From Lepidurus packardi (Eukaryota > Arthropoda > Branchiopoda > Notostraca > Triopsidae), in NCBI GenBank assembly GCA_023053545.1, contig JAKZAN010000002.1, positions 13,016,790 to 13,080,789 on the forward strand: DNA of 64,000 bases, read 5' to 3'. A program made the translations under genes and the position numbers. The notes under the pieces were generated by a model. The model saw only the letters and a program-made list of their open reading frames with translations, was not told where the DNA came from and did not search any database. Of this stretch, positions 24,001 through 34,935 are shown piece by piece (positions within the stretch are counted from its first letter, which is position 1; the number at the start of each line of letters is the position of its first letter).

Positions 24001-27000
24001 GGATGTTGTTTGACTGCTAGTCGGAGGGTGGAGAGGGTCGTTGCTCTCGGCAACGGATTCATTAAACATCACGCGAGATTGAATGTGAAGGAAAGGGTGA
24101 AGAGGGTTAGTATATATGAAAAGGGGGGAATGGGGTACTGAGCTTGGGGTTTCGGGGCAGCCAATGGTTTAACTGGTGTCAGAGATAATGAATTGAGTGA
24201 AATTGATGTTTGCCCTTAAGACCCTACGAGTTAATTTCTTCTTCTTGTTCTTCGTTGGGCGAATTGGGTTTGTTTACTAGATGTTGGTTGTCGGCGTATA
24301 TCTTGGCTTGCAGTGGGAGAACACTTGCCAGTACCATATTGTACTGGCATAACAATCGCCTGTGGGTTTGTTTACATGAGGAGCAAAGTCCCGGCATGTA
24401 GAGACGTGATCCAACGCAACACCGTTAGGGTTTACATGAGGACAAGAGGAAAAGTTTGTCAGTGAAGGTGGAGAGGGTAAAGTGAATCTTTTTGTAAAGG
24501 CAGGATTGATTGTAAGCAAGAATTTGTCGGTACAGGTCCCTTTTTGGTGCTTGGCCAGGCTCAGTGGACATTGTCGTGTTTTTATTGGGTTAGCGTGGTT
24601 GCAATCAGCCGGTATTCATGCCACGTATTATGGATTCCATGCAGAAGTATCAACTACCGTGAGGATATTTGTGTTTATTTTTTGTGTCCAGGATAGCCGA
24701 GACAAGGTTATTTTTCAAGGAGCTTAGCGGTGGGCAGTAGAACGTTTTCTGAAAGGGATATCGGGTATAGAGAGGCTTTTTCAGATTGTAGCTTGGAGGG
24801 AGTCGACAAAGAGTTACATGCCGGTATGCATCTTCTCGAATCACTCCGAGAAATGGGTCGGAAATCCTATCTTGGCCCTCTTAGGAAGAGATAGCAAAGA
24901 AGTATATGCTCAGAGGAGAAGAGATGGTAAAAAATGAACTGCTGAAACCGGGATAGTTTCGGTTAGAAACTTAATCAAACTTGATTGCTTTGGGTCGCGT
25001 CCAAATATAAGCTTGAAGAGTCTTGAGGACTTTGAGATTAGTTTGGGAATGTTAGTAGTGGGCTTGGAAGGGGATTAGAGTGACTTCCTAATGATTCCTT
25101 AGAAAGTTTGTTTGTGTATTATTTCTGATGTTATTAGAGTTGCCATGTATAGAACTATAAAGTCGTGGGCGGCCAGACACAATCGAAACAACTTGCCGAA
25201 CTTTATTTTGTCTCGTTAGAGAAAGTTCAGCGAACTGGAATGTTGCACTAGTATTAACTTGGGAAACGAAACTTTCGCTAGGTTTCATAAAGCGCTAATA
25301 GTAGACTGTTACACTCAATCGCTAGCAAAAACCATCGCGTGACGGTTATCAATAGCAGAGGACTTACAGAGAACGTACGGACAGCGCTAGTAGTAGACAA
25401 TACCAATGGCTGTCACAAACTTTCTCGTAATGGTATACTATTAGCAAAGATGGAGAAAAACTTGTCCGTGCTTCCAAAAAGAAAGCTACCGATCGAAGTC
25501 AGGAGTAAGCTGGGTTTACGCTACGAGTCACGGGTAGAAAAAACCATCCGATTGGTTAATACGTTTTTATTCATTGTTAGGTCGTTCCAACATTGGTATG
25601 GCAGGCCGAAGTAGCGCTAAGAGTCCGGCCTAAGCTTGTGAAAAACGTCGGTTTAGTTTGATGGTACGATGCTAACAGTAGACAGTCTGGTGCGACTGGG
25701 GAAAAAGCTTCGCGTAATAGTTACGACTAGCGAAGGGGCAAAAATGTTCTCTGCACTACGTAGCAGCGCTAACGGTAGGAGTCTAGCGTGGCGGCTGGGG
25801 AATAAAAGGTTCGCATGACTGCTACCGTTAGCGGTGAGGCAAAAAAACATTCGTTTTGTCACTGGTGTACGCAGGACTGACAAGAGGGGACTGTGGCGTG
25901 CTTTCGTAGCGAGTGGAAAGGTTCGCTGCATACTAGCGAGATGCAAAAGCATAGCGGACAAAAGCGTTCGCTGCGTAGACACCGTGTTACGTTACAATCC
26001 ATAGGGGGGTTGACGTGGTTGACGAGATTACACGTATAGGCTGCGGCCATCCGTAGAGACTGAGAAAAAGCCTGTATTTTGGGGGAAAGGTGTAGTGAGG
26101 CGTGCATAGAGAGCAACTGCATTACTTTTTGCCGGATACAATTTAGCCTGCAATTGGATGAGTAAACGGGCCATAAACTAAATTGATAGGTGGGTTCGGT
26201 TCGGCTCCCATAGAGCATGAGTCAACTGTCATTGATTTTGCCTGTTGCCTTTTTCTTTTCTTTTTTTAAATAAAAAACCCTTGGCATTTTTTACACTCTT
26301 CGTCTTTTCTGCTCCCAAAACCGAAAGCAAAACAACAACAAAAGATATTAAATGAAAAAACACAAGAAAATGAAAAAGGAGGGTGGAGTGATATCTATTT
26401 GCGTTACCTTCTTCCCGCGAACTTCTTCGGGATCAAGATGGACAACTCCATGGAGAGGAGATACACCATGGGATGTCACCACCAAGTCTCGACTGGTTAG
26501 ATACAGCGTGAGTTTTCCATTGGCGGAACACTTTTTGTAGACGCTGTTCCAAGTTATGGAGTCCGTTGCAACCGTCAGCAATTCCGCAGCCAAAAACGTT
26601 GATCAAGGGGAGAGAAAAATTATAAAGAGGTAGATACAAGATGAAGTTCAAGAGAAACGTGGAATAACATGGGTGTGAATTATATCCAGCTAGAAACAGC
26701 ATCTTTCAGCTCGATTTGCATTGCTTTTTGGCAATTTTATCAGCTGAGCAGGCGAAATGAGTTTGCCGGCATAATTTGTGTATCCGATTCAATATACGTC
26801 CCGCCGATAGCAAGATTTCGTAGGGATTTTTTTTTCTTTCGTGATGTCGGGATTTTTGAAAAGTTTAGATCGCGTAAACGGATTGCCATGATCTAACTCC
26901 GTTTCTTTGACGGAGACTGATGAAGGCAATTCGTTTTATGTCACCCTTAACGAGACGTAGCGTGAGTGACTTGTAAAAGAAGACTTGCAAAAGAAGACAG

Positions 27001-30000
27001 AAAAAGTACTAGGCCGGAGTTGCTCTTCCATCTCCGAGAAGCGAAATCTAGTCCCGTTCCCTTACTTTTTCTTTAGTCTCGGTGCGACTGCCCACGCAAG
27101 CCGAACTAACACGAGGAAGCCCGGCCAGGCAATCTCCGTTCATTCGCTACCTTTTTTTTCCCCCGGCGTCTAGTGGCGGGCTGTCCAAGCCGGACTAACG
27201 CGACAACTCCCGGCTAGCTAATCTCCGTTTACCCGTTCCGTTTTTTTTTCTCGTCGTTGACTGACGGCCTTCGCAAGCCGGAGTAGCACTAAGCGTCACG
27301 GGAAGACAATCTCCTTTCGTTCGTTTATTCTTTGCCTGCTTTTCGCGACAAGCCTAGGCGCGCCGCAGTAGCGTAAACGAGTTACGGCTAGACGCTATGC
27401 GTTTGATTCGTTCTTTTTGTCGCATCGTTGAGTGACGGCTATGGCACGCCCGAGTAAAGCTACTAGTCCGGTTAAGGATCACGAGGTTCTCTCGCACTAC
27501 TCGTGTAGCATAACGAAGCATATATTCGCGTGGTAAACGTGCTCTCTTTTAGATTGCCTAAGTTCAATGCGTCTTAAAGTGTTTCAGCTCTTAACGTTTG
27601 GACACGCACGCTGTGCTCATTTAGTATTTTTCCCCCGGCGTCTAGTGGCGGGCTGTCCAAGCCGGACTAACGTGACAACTCCCGGCTAGCTAATCTCCGT
27701 TCATCGGTTCCGTTTTTTTTCTCCTCGTTGACTGACGGCCTTCGCAAGCCGGAGTAGCACGACGCGTCACGGCAAGACAATCTCCTTTCGTTCGTTCATT
27801 CTTTTCCTGCTTCTCCACGACAAGCCTAGGCGCGCCGCAGTAGCGTAAACGAGTTACGGCTAGACGCTATGCGTTTGATTCGTTCTTTTTGTCGCATCGT
27901 TGAGTGACGGCTATGGCACGCCCGAGTAAAGCTACTAGTCCGGTTAAGGATCACGAGGTTCGCTCGCACTACTCGTGTAGCATAACGAAGCATATATTCG
28001 CGTGGTAAACGTGCTCTCTTCTAGATTGCCTAAGTTCAACGCGTCTTAAAGTGTTCCAGCTCTTAACGTTTACACACGCACGCTGTGCTCGTTTAGTAAA
28101 TACCTCTTCCTGCTGCATTGATACATTCCCCGGGGGGTAGTACTACCCTAACTGAACTGCGGGTCTGGGAAGCCACTCCACTTCTAAGGAAATCACAAAT
28201 AACGCCTATACTTCTCACGAAAGTCGCCTTGGTAACCCACTTGACAAACCAATACTTTGTGTGTGTATGAATGGTATCCCAAGCTCTACGCAGGATCTAA
28301 ATAGGAAGGAAAACCAAAAAGACTCTTACCGGCACATGGCCAATTCCGCGTCCGTCTCCTCCGATGGTGCCACAGGTGCAATGGTTTGAACCGCCTTAGG
28401 TTCACTTAAGTGGTCCGGCCAACCAGACAGGATGGACGAACATGGAACGCATAAGATTCAGGGCCATTAGTTATTAATAAAGCCATTCGACGTTCTTTTT
28501 TGTGGTCGTTAAAAGTAATGATCTTGGGGGGGCGGAAGCTACGATCTTGCCAGTAAGCAAGTACTTGATCACGACAGTTATTGTCATCTTGACATTTTCT
28601 CCCGAACAGTGAAATAAAAAGCGAAGAGAGGAATAGAAAGGACGGAGGTATTAATCGATACCGATGATGATTCCTGAAGGAAGGCGAGTGGAAAAAGATG
28701 AAGAAGGATGCAAGAGACTCGGAAGACGCGGAAGACGACGACTCCCCACAAAAAAAAAAGACAATTGAGTAAGGTTCCCTGTCTCATGGAATAAAACTCC
28801 AAATATTATGAAAAATGCTCTTTCAAAGATGTTTCATAGATCAAGACATCTTTGAATTCAAAGATGTATCATACCAGGCGACATGACACAAGTGTGTCGT
28901 ATCCCCTGGCCAAGGTAAATAGTGTATCCGACACACTATTTACCGTATATACATGAAAGGTTCTACCGTCAAGGAGCCCGTCTCTCCTGTCGTTTGACTA
29001 CGGGTGACAGGGTGAGAATTACGTGAGGCATCTTACGTGACGTGGAACGTAAAACTCCTCGGGTGATCCCGTAACTGCAGTAGTCTTTGCGTCCCCGTCT
29101 AAAGACGTTTGATCTGACAGCCAATTGCATCCCCTGTGATTTTCCCAGGTTTTCTCACGTTCTTACAAGTTATTCCGGGAGGTAGTGCATGGACGCAGTG
29201 GAATTTGACTTAGAGAAAGCAGTTTTTCTTAGAAAAAAAATCTGGGTTATAAATAGGAAGGATGATAAGGCCTGGCATGTAAGAACGTTGACGGAAGCTA
29301 GAGGAAGTCAGATAAAAAGGCGAGGAAAAATTGAGTTCGGAGGCGGAGGATGTTTCTGTCCGCACTGTGCCTTCTTTGTCTATCCGTTTGAAGTCTTTTC
29401 ATTGGACTTGGGACGAGGAACGTGGCTGTAGCGACAAGAGGTTGATCATTAATCCAATGCTCGCTCCTGGAAGGAACTGACAGTTGGACAAAAAAGCAGG
29501 CCTCTTCTTTACTTACGTCGCTTGTTCAGCGTCCGCGAGTTGGATGGCGTCGTACCAATCGCTGGATGTCTCGATCGCGTTGGCGAGAGGGGTCATTCCT
29601 GTCGGAGGAGTATCGGACGATCCGTTGAGCAGTGATTTGGCGGTCGGAGGGCCTTGTTCCGTCTCGAGGGAATCCTGGCCCGTAGGCAGTAGCATAACAC
29701 TCGAGTTGACGGAGATCAGAGCTGGCCGGGTCTCGACCACCGCGACGGTAGTGACCAACGGCTGGTACCCGGGTGTACCATCACCGTCGTCGTCCTCAGC
29801 ATCCGCTAGCTGATGGTCGGTCGAACAGAGTCCAAGGGCATCATCGGTGCACCTGGAATCACGGATGAGGTACGCGGGACAGTGCTCAGTCCCATCGGGC
29901 GAGATGACACTGTCCTCGCGACTGGTAGTGGTGGTCGACATGCTCGTCGAAGGGAGGCAGTTTTGATGCGTTAGAGGCAAGCGACGTTTGGACGAGTCGA

Positions 30001-32707
30001 CCTGAACCGGGGTTTGCTTGACGGGCGACGATCTGATGCCGATATGCAGAGTGTCCGCCACGCGGCGCACGGCACGACGGAACCCGGCTAGGCTCCGACT
30101 ACGAAGCTCGGTCGTCGACAAGATGCTATTATTACTGGGCATTTTTCAGTAGGGTCGGTCTCAAGCATCGCGGGGCGTTTTTCCTTGTCTTCCCCCCGTT
30201 CCGCCCACTTTCCCTTCGGAGGAACGCATCCGTTAGCCCTACACCAACAATGAAAATAGTCCGACCGTTAGTGTATACACTTATCACTCCAACGCTAGCT
30301 TAAGCAGCCAACCCAGCGAACAAGTCACGTTCAGCGGGGACGATCACCCAGCGAACAAATCCGGACAAGAGGGACAAGGGAGGGGAAGCGACTGGTGCTG
30401 AAACCGGGAACAGGAACAGGCCGGAGAACAGGCGCAGCGAGCGGTCTACGGTTCCCAGTGACTGCCATGTGCTCTGAAGTTCCCAGTGGTGTTACCGTAG
30501 CATTTTCATGGTCCCCGTACCTTTAGGACGCTTGCGCGCTTGGAATCTGAGAAGAGCGTCGACCTTTTTTAGCTTACGACTTGTATACTTCGAAGATCAG
30601 ACTTCAGAAAGAGGGATTTCTTGAGGAGGGCTGGAGGGGTTTCGGGGGGGAGATAAAACAAAAAAGAGGTGTAAGAAGGGAAGGATCAGGTGGATGAATC
30701 AGTCGCTTTTAATTCGGTTTACTTCCTTAGGAACCGACAAGAAGCTTTTGGCTTTACTAGTCAATTTACGGATAGCTTTACTAGATTGATTTCGTCTCGT
30801 ACTCTCGATGTTTGACGACGCGCCGTCTTTTTAGATAAGACCAGCGGAGTCATTTCAAAGGAAAACCGTTGACGTCATGAAAGCCGCAAGAGGGCTTGCA
30901 TGATATTCAATTGATCCGTCAATTCTCGGAGTTGTCACCTAGTGTGGTGTTCTATTACCTTGGAGATACATTGGGTGTATAAGAGTATCTTTAAGAAAGA
31001 AATTTAAGACTGTGTCTTAGAAATTGCTCGGAAAATTGACGTTAAAGTTGGGGGGCAATTTCTGGGAGTGGTGTAATGAACGAAACTGCCGTCGACGGCG
31101 CCATGTACCGTGCATAAGCGATCGAAGTACGTACACGTATTTCGTGTTACCTAATCTATTTTCTTTTTGGTTGGCGGAGCCAAGTACTTAATTGCTAAGA
31201 TGTACGTAATTAATGATCTGTGTCTGCGGAGTAATAATAGAACAGATTAAGATCCCACATTCGCTAGGCTAAGAATTAATTAATTAGGCTTGTTGGGGTT
31301 ATTTTCATCCCTCCATACTTTGGTATTTTCGAAGGAAGCTTAGAATTAATTTAACATGGAATCATAGCTTAGTTGGTTTCAACCCATAGATGGCGCGCAG
31401 TGCTTTACATGGGTGCATATGAAGGCGCACGGCTTCTGCGCATAGAATGGAAAGCAGGATAACTTCATAACCATGGACTCGATTTGCATGCAGTTTTTCT
31501 TAATAATAAAATAATATTATTAAGAAAAACTGCATGCACATAATTAATACCTATAAAAATAATAAAATAATATTTGTAGAAATAATAACTAATAAAATAA
31601 CTATTTAAGGTGCCAAACTGTTACTGTCGCAGACTTATTTAAAACTGATTGGATCATTTAATCCGTTGATATTTGAAATTGCAGTTGGAAAGAAACTCTT
31701 CCAAACACTACAAAACATTGAACAAGTGGTTCTCTTTCTTGGAAAACCTGAAATATCTCAAAGAAAAACCATTTTAATCCCATTTCCTTGCCTATTACAT
31801 TCCCGATCTTTTATTTTCTCTGTGCTGGTAGTTTTTTCACTCGTTTCCGACAAAGTTTTCGATGAAAAATGCTTCCATTCTGCATTCTATTCAATAAATG
31901 TGTTTTTCAAGCGGCAGTTTGGCTCTGTATAACCCTGTATGAGACTTTAAGCTGTTGCATAAAGCTGTTTATGGAGCACTCTTCAAGCTTCAATGTGTAA
32001 TTAAATGTTGGAACGTTTCAATCCTTCTGGCGCGTTATTGTGCCTTTCTTTAAGAATTCCCATTCCGCTTTTCTTGGGGGCCAACCTAAAGGAAAACGTA
32101 TGGATAAGCTTCTTGACAGGTTTATTTTTTCCACTTTTTCTTATTTCGACCCGCAAGAAAGTTAGGGTCCAAAAGTATTGACTCCCTGAACCAGGCAAAC
32201 TATCCAAATGAAGAGTCCATGTTTATATATTGTGTAGCATGTTGCGAAGGAAAAGCTTGGATTACTTATGGTTTTTAATCTCTGTCTGTCGTTTGCCACT
32301 TCATAGCTGACATTTACGAGAAAGTGGACGAAACCCTCCGGTCCCAAGGCTTGGAATGCGAGTGCGTGGGAGGCGGTCGCATTCGCCATCAAGACAAGGC
32401 AATCCACGTCTACGGGTACTCGCTGGTACGTATTCTGATTTCGTTTTGCTTTGACCATCATTCGAATGACTCAAATTGCGTAACCAAAGTGTTTCAAACT
32501 TCAAAGTGAACGGAAACTTGTATTTTCTTGAAACTCTGAACGGAAACTTGCATTTTCTTGAAACTCGATGGTAGGGCTAATGACGTCATCTTATCTTCTT
32601 GGAATGTATAGGGTTACGGATTGGCAGATCACGCTCACACAGTTCGAATGCTCCAAGCTCATTTCCCTGCGTATTCTAGCATTACATGTTCTAATGAAGG
32701 GTATTAG
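18019..32707 (+). CDS. PHPT1: 14-kDa phosphohistidine phosphatase (PHPT1 / janus)
   Basis: Predicted 121 residues (human 125) from three exons: 18019-18169, 32307-32425, 32612-32707. Phases match at both junctions (CAC G | CT GAC; CTG | GGT). The enzyme removes phosphate from histidine in proteins and is cytosolic. Signature: [26 protein letters not shown] with catalytic-type His50, [11 protein letters not shown], then [15 protein letters not shown] and [15 protein letters not shown], ending NEGY as in vertebrate PHPT1. The first exon encodes up to and including the histidine. The first intron is 14,137 bases and encloses the whole arrestin gene on the opposite strand; the second intron is only 186 bases. 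If exon 1 is read on without splicing it ends after ten more codons. Confidence 0.93.
18170..19222. other. PHPT1 intron 1, 5' part
   Basis: About one kilobase of intron before the arrestin 3' end. No exon was recognised on either strand. A 30-base segment around GAGAAGAAGAAGGCGAAGACTT is duplicated near 18840-18910 (AAGAAGTTTTT context). The arrestin 3' UTR on the minus strand must lie in its right-hand part. Confidence 0.4.
19223..30142 (-). CDS. Arrestin with long N-terminal extension
   Basis: Predicted 654 residues. Exons 5' to 3': 30142-29517, 26543-26408, 22037-21864, 21778-21631, 21322-21063, 20954-20770, 19658-19223; phases agree. Residues 1-208 are a serine/threonine-rich, probably disordered extension from one exon; an in-frame TGA six bases upstream fixes its ATG. 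The arrestin fold follows: [100 protein letters not shown] and [14 protein letters not shown]. Arrestins bind phosphorylated GPCRs to desensitise and internalise them. The acidic C-tail holds IISLE, a weak clathrin-box-like string; no typical AP2 motif was seen. Visual or beta type cannot be decided. The gene lies wholly inside PHPT1 intron 1. TGACGTCA at 30870-30877 may be promoter-related. Confidence 0.88.
19665..20345. repeat. Tandem repeat in last arrestin intron
   Basis: Irregular repeat units of about 120-200 bases between the last two arrestin exons. Landmarks: GAACCAAAATAAGTAAAATA (near 19690, 19811, 20009, 20158), AACAAAATAAGAGAAAATG, TACAGTAACGAAACTAT, CACTAGGCAAACATTACATG and AACATTGCATACATATTGAA. 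Units are nearly identical, so the expansion is recent. Long minus-strand open frames here are repeat artefacts. Confidence 0.85.
22500..23385. repeat. Two-copy ~440-bp direct repeat in arrestin intron 2
   Basis: Two close copies start near 22513 and 22953 at GGTAGGTAGGGTTTAGTTTG. Each holds smaller internal repeats built on CTTTCTACCCTTCCGTAGCTTC and TAGAGAAGGTGAAAAGA, so the locus is a nested repeat. Composition is purine-rich on the plus strand (GGAGGTGGAAAGA). It sits in the intron between arrestin exons 26543-26408 and 22037-21864. Confidence 0.85.
25290..26000. repeat. Degenerate tandem repeat in arrestin intron 2
   Basis: Diverged units of roughly 70-110 bases share words such as CGCTAA or CGCTAG, AGTAGACA, GCTAACGGTAG and CGTGACGGTTA. 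Similarity is weak and the boundaries are approximate. The words GACGGCTA and AGTAGCG also occur in the 27-28 kb repeat, so the two could be related. Confidence 0.4.
27155..28105. repeat. Two-copy ~472-bp direct repeat in arrestin intron 1
   Basis: CCCCCGGCGTCTAGTGGCGG begins copy one near 27160 and copy two near 27632, and similarity runs to about 28100 (CACACGCACGCTGTGCTC). The copies differ by scattered substitutions only. Inside each, shorter words (CAAGCCGGA, GACGGC, GTTCATTCTTT) repeat every 95-110 bases, implying an older short-period array. GC content is higher than the surrounding intron. Confidence 0.85.
28330..28404 (-). other. Candidate cassette or alternative first exon of arrestin
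   Basis: Inside arrestin intron 1 the minus strand has an open frame ending at a strong donor (CCG then GTAAGAGT). It encodes [20 protein letters not shown] followed by LAMCR. Its end phase (CG then C) fits the exon at 26543 and gives [13 protein letters not shown]; an Arg before V-(Y/F)-K-K is typical of arrestins. From a possible acceptor (TTAAG at 28405) the exon is 75 bases with equal start and end phases, so it could be a cassette. Alternatively, ATG at 28335-28337 starts a short arrestin without the extension. The acceptor has a poor pyrimidine tract. The splice donor is clear; expression is inference. Confidence 0.5.
28823..28944. other. Cluster of three palindromes or hairpins
   Basis: Three fold-back sequences follow one another in an arrestin intron. 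ACATCTTTGAATTCAAAGAT plus GT is a perfect palindrome at 28846-28867, and an upstream CAAAGATGT gives an alternative stem. GACACA and TGTGTC flank two bases at 28885-28898, inside an outer CCAGG/CCTGG pair (28874-28909). GGTAAATAGTGT and ACACTATTTACC form a 12-bp stem with a 7-base loop at 28914-28944. Function unknown. Confidence 0.6.
31375..31480. repeat. Dispersed repeat copy (GATGGCGCGCAGTGCTTT)
   Basis: Shares AGCTTAG, GATGGCGCGCAGTGCTTT, ATATGA and GGC(A/G)CGC in order with the units of the 54.14-54.60 kb array, and ATATGA, GGCTTCTGCGCA and ATAACC in order with 11480-11600. It appears to be one interspersed copy of that family, located next to a long perfect hairpin. Confidence 0.55.
31486..31537. 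repeat. 23-bp perfect inverted repeat, 6-base loop
   Basis: Left arm at 31486-31508 (GCATGCAGTTTTTCTTAATA then ATA) and its exact reverse complement at 31515-31537 are separated by AAATAA. A 23-bp stem with a six-base loop is unlikely by chance in this composition, though half of it is A/T. It could be a fold-back element end or a small hairpin RNA; the sequence does not say which. Confidence 0.75.
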
Positions 32708-33363
32708 CAATTCATGATGTACGTGGAGGGGGGTTGTACCACCTGTAAAAAAACGAGGATAGAATCTTCCTGGAATGATTCCGTTCCTCTTCCCTTGAAT
32801 CCTTCAGACAGTGAGAGAAAGATTAGGGGGAGAAACTGGAAACTAAAATATTTTTTTTTTTTTTTCGTTTGACTTATTGTACTTCTGAAACTTCTTTCTG
32901 CGAGGGAGATTTTTTTCGGTCTTTCTTTCATTGAGAATAGAAGACAAAAGGAAATAAAGGAAAAGGTTAAGCTGTTTTTCGAGGAATTGGAGATTGAAAG
33001 ATGGTTCAGATCGCGGCAACCATACGCGTGCTGTTGGAATTTGGGGATGTTCGGCCTGGGAATGATAATGGTCGCCCAGGGGAACCCTGGGGAACCGTGG
33101 GGAACCCAGCGAACATTGGTTGTCAGAAGGAAGACGGAATGCCTATTGATTGGTACGTAACATTTCTATTACTTTCCTTAGGTAAGTCTTCTTTCGTTTT
33201 GTTTACGATTGTTTCGTTTCTTTCCTTCTGGTTTCTTTCTTTTATTAATATAGACGCCAGGATCTTGGTTCGGGGGGGTTAGTATGTGGATAGCGTTACG
33301 GAGCAAAACAATTATCGGGGGGTTTAAACCCCCTGTCCTGGGTATGGGCCTAATAGCAGCATG

Positions 33364-34935
33364 GTAAGTAGAGGGCGGGTCGATCGTTAACCCAATAGTG
33401 GAGGTTTCAATACAGGAGCAAAAGAGCTCGAAAAAAACCCTTGGAAATGGAGGATAACCAAGATTAACGGTCGTTTGGTTGGGTTTTCAAAAACCATCAC
33501 TCTAGCAACAATGAACTAGGATGAGTTTGTGGGATTCAACTTGCCGATACAACAAGCCTAACATGACTTCGTCCTGCGACAGTCAGGAATTCACTGTTGA
33601 CGCCCAATAGAAATGACTATTGACACAGTTGGATAAAAGAAGATTCCAGCCGTGAAATTTGAGGTTTTTCACGCTTGGAAGCATGCAACGATGAAAAACT
33701 CATTGTTGGAACAGGGTGTTCGAGTCAAAGGTTGCAACTTTTCAGGCTTGAGGACAGATAAAAGGGATTTCAACCGTTCTTTTCATTGTTGGGCACACGT
33801 GCCAGGCTTGGGTCCCCCTACGACACTCGTCAACAATGAAATTAGCCAGACTGGTCCCTCTCTATTTAAAACTCGAGTTTCTTTTACTACGCCCACCAAC
33901 TATTCATTGTCAATACATCTGGAACGATTGTTGGTGTAAGCTTAGTCGGGTACTACGCCCACCAACTATTCATTGTCAATACATCTGGAATGATTGTTGG
34001 TGTAAGCTTAGTCTGGTAGAGGTTCACACTTTCCCTTATAGGACCAGTAGGACAAAGGTCCGTGTTCCTTTTGTCAAGAGGTAGTTTCTGGTTACGTTGA
34101 CTGGGCGCATTGCGAGTAGAGGGCGGGTCGATCGTTAACCCAATAGGGGAGGTTCCAATAGAGGAGCAAAAGAACTCGGAAAAAACCCCTTGGAAATGGA
34201 GGATAACCAAGATTAACGGTCGTTTGGTTGGGTTTTCAAAAACCATCACTCTAGCAACAATGAACTAGGATGAGTTTGTGGGTAGAGGAACGTTTGGTGG
34301 GATTCAACTTGCCGATAAAACAAGCCTAACATGACGTCGTCCTGCGACAGTCAGGAATTCACTGTTGACGCCCAATAGAAATGACTATTGACACAGTTGG
34401 ATAAAAGAAGATTCCAACTGTGAAATTTGAGGTTTTTCACGCTTGGAAGCATGCAACGATGAAACACTCATTGTTGGAACAGGATGTTCGAGTCGAAGAT
34501 TGCAACTTTTCAGGCTTGAGGACAGATAAAAGGGATTTCAACCGTTCTTTTCATTGTTGGGCACACGTGCCAAGGCTTGGGTCTCCCTACGACACTCGTC
34601 AACAATGAAATTAGCCAGGCTGGTCCCTCTCTATTTAAAACTCGAGTTTCTTTTACTATGCCCACCAACTATTCATTGTCAATACATCTGGAACGATTGT
34701 TGGTGTAAGCTTAGTCGGGTACTACGCCCACCAACTATTCATTGTCAATACATCTGGAACGATTGTTGGTGTAAGCTTAGTCGGGTACTACGCCCACCAA
34801 CTATTCATTGTCAATACATCTGGAATGATTGTTGGTGTAAGCTTAGTCGGGTAGAGGTTCACACTTTCCCTTATAGGACCAGTAGTACAAAGGTCCGTGT
34901 TCCTTTTGTCAAGAGGTAGTTTCTGGTTACGTTGA
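33364..34935. repeat. Two-copy ~755-bp direct repeat with nested 66-bp repeat
   Basis: GTAGAGGGCGGGTCGATCGT starts copy one near 33369 and copy two near 34116; similarity continues to GTTGACTGGGCG near 34940. Near its end each copy has a nested unit of about 66 bases (CCACCAACTATTCATTGTCA, ACATCTGGAACGATTGTTGG): two copies in the first repeat, three in the second. The nested unit carries an ACCAAC/GTTGGT inverted pair. The open frames here are parts of the repeat. Confidence 0.88.

Larger units (their letters stand above)
30143..32306. other. PHPT1 intron 1, 3' part; arrestin upstream DNA
   Basis: Contains the arrestin promoter region on the minus strand and the end of the long PHPT1 intron. 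Seen: a CRE-type octamer TGACGTCA at 30870-30877, about 730 bases upstream of the arrestin ATG; a dispersed repeat at about 31375-31480; a long hairpin at 31486-31537; AT-rich DNA after it. No exon was recognised. Confidence 0.4.

Noticed and set aside
29189-29431. 80-codon plus-strand open frame
   Set aside because: Inside an arrestin intron, no recognisable domain, no repeats or splice context to support it.
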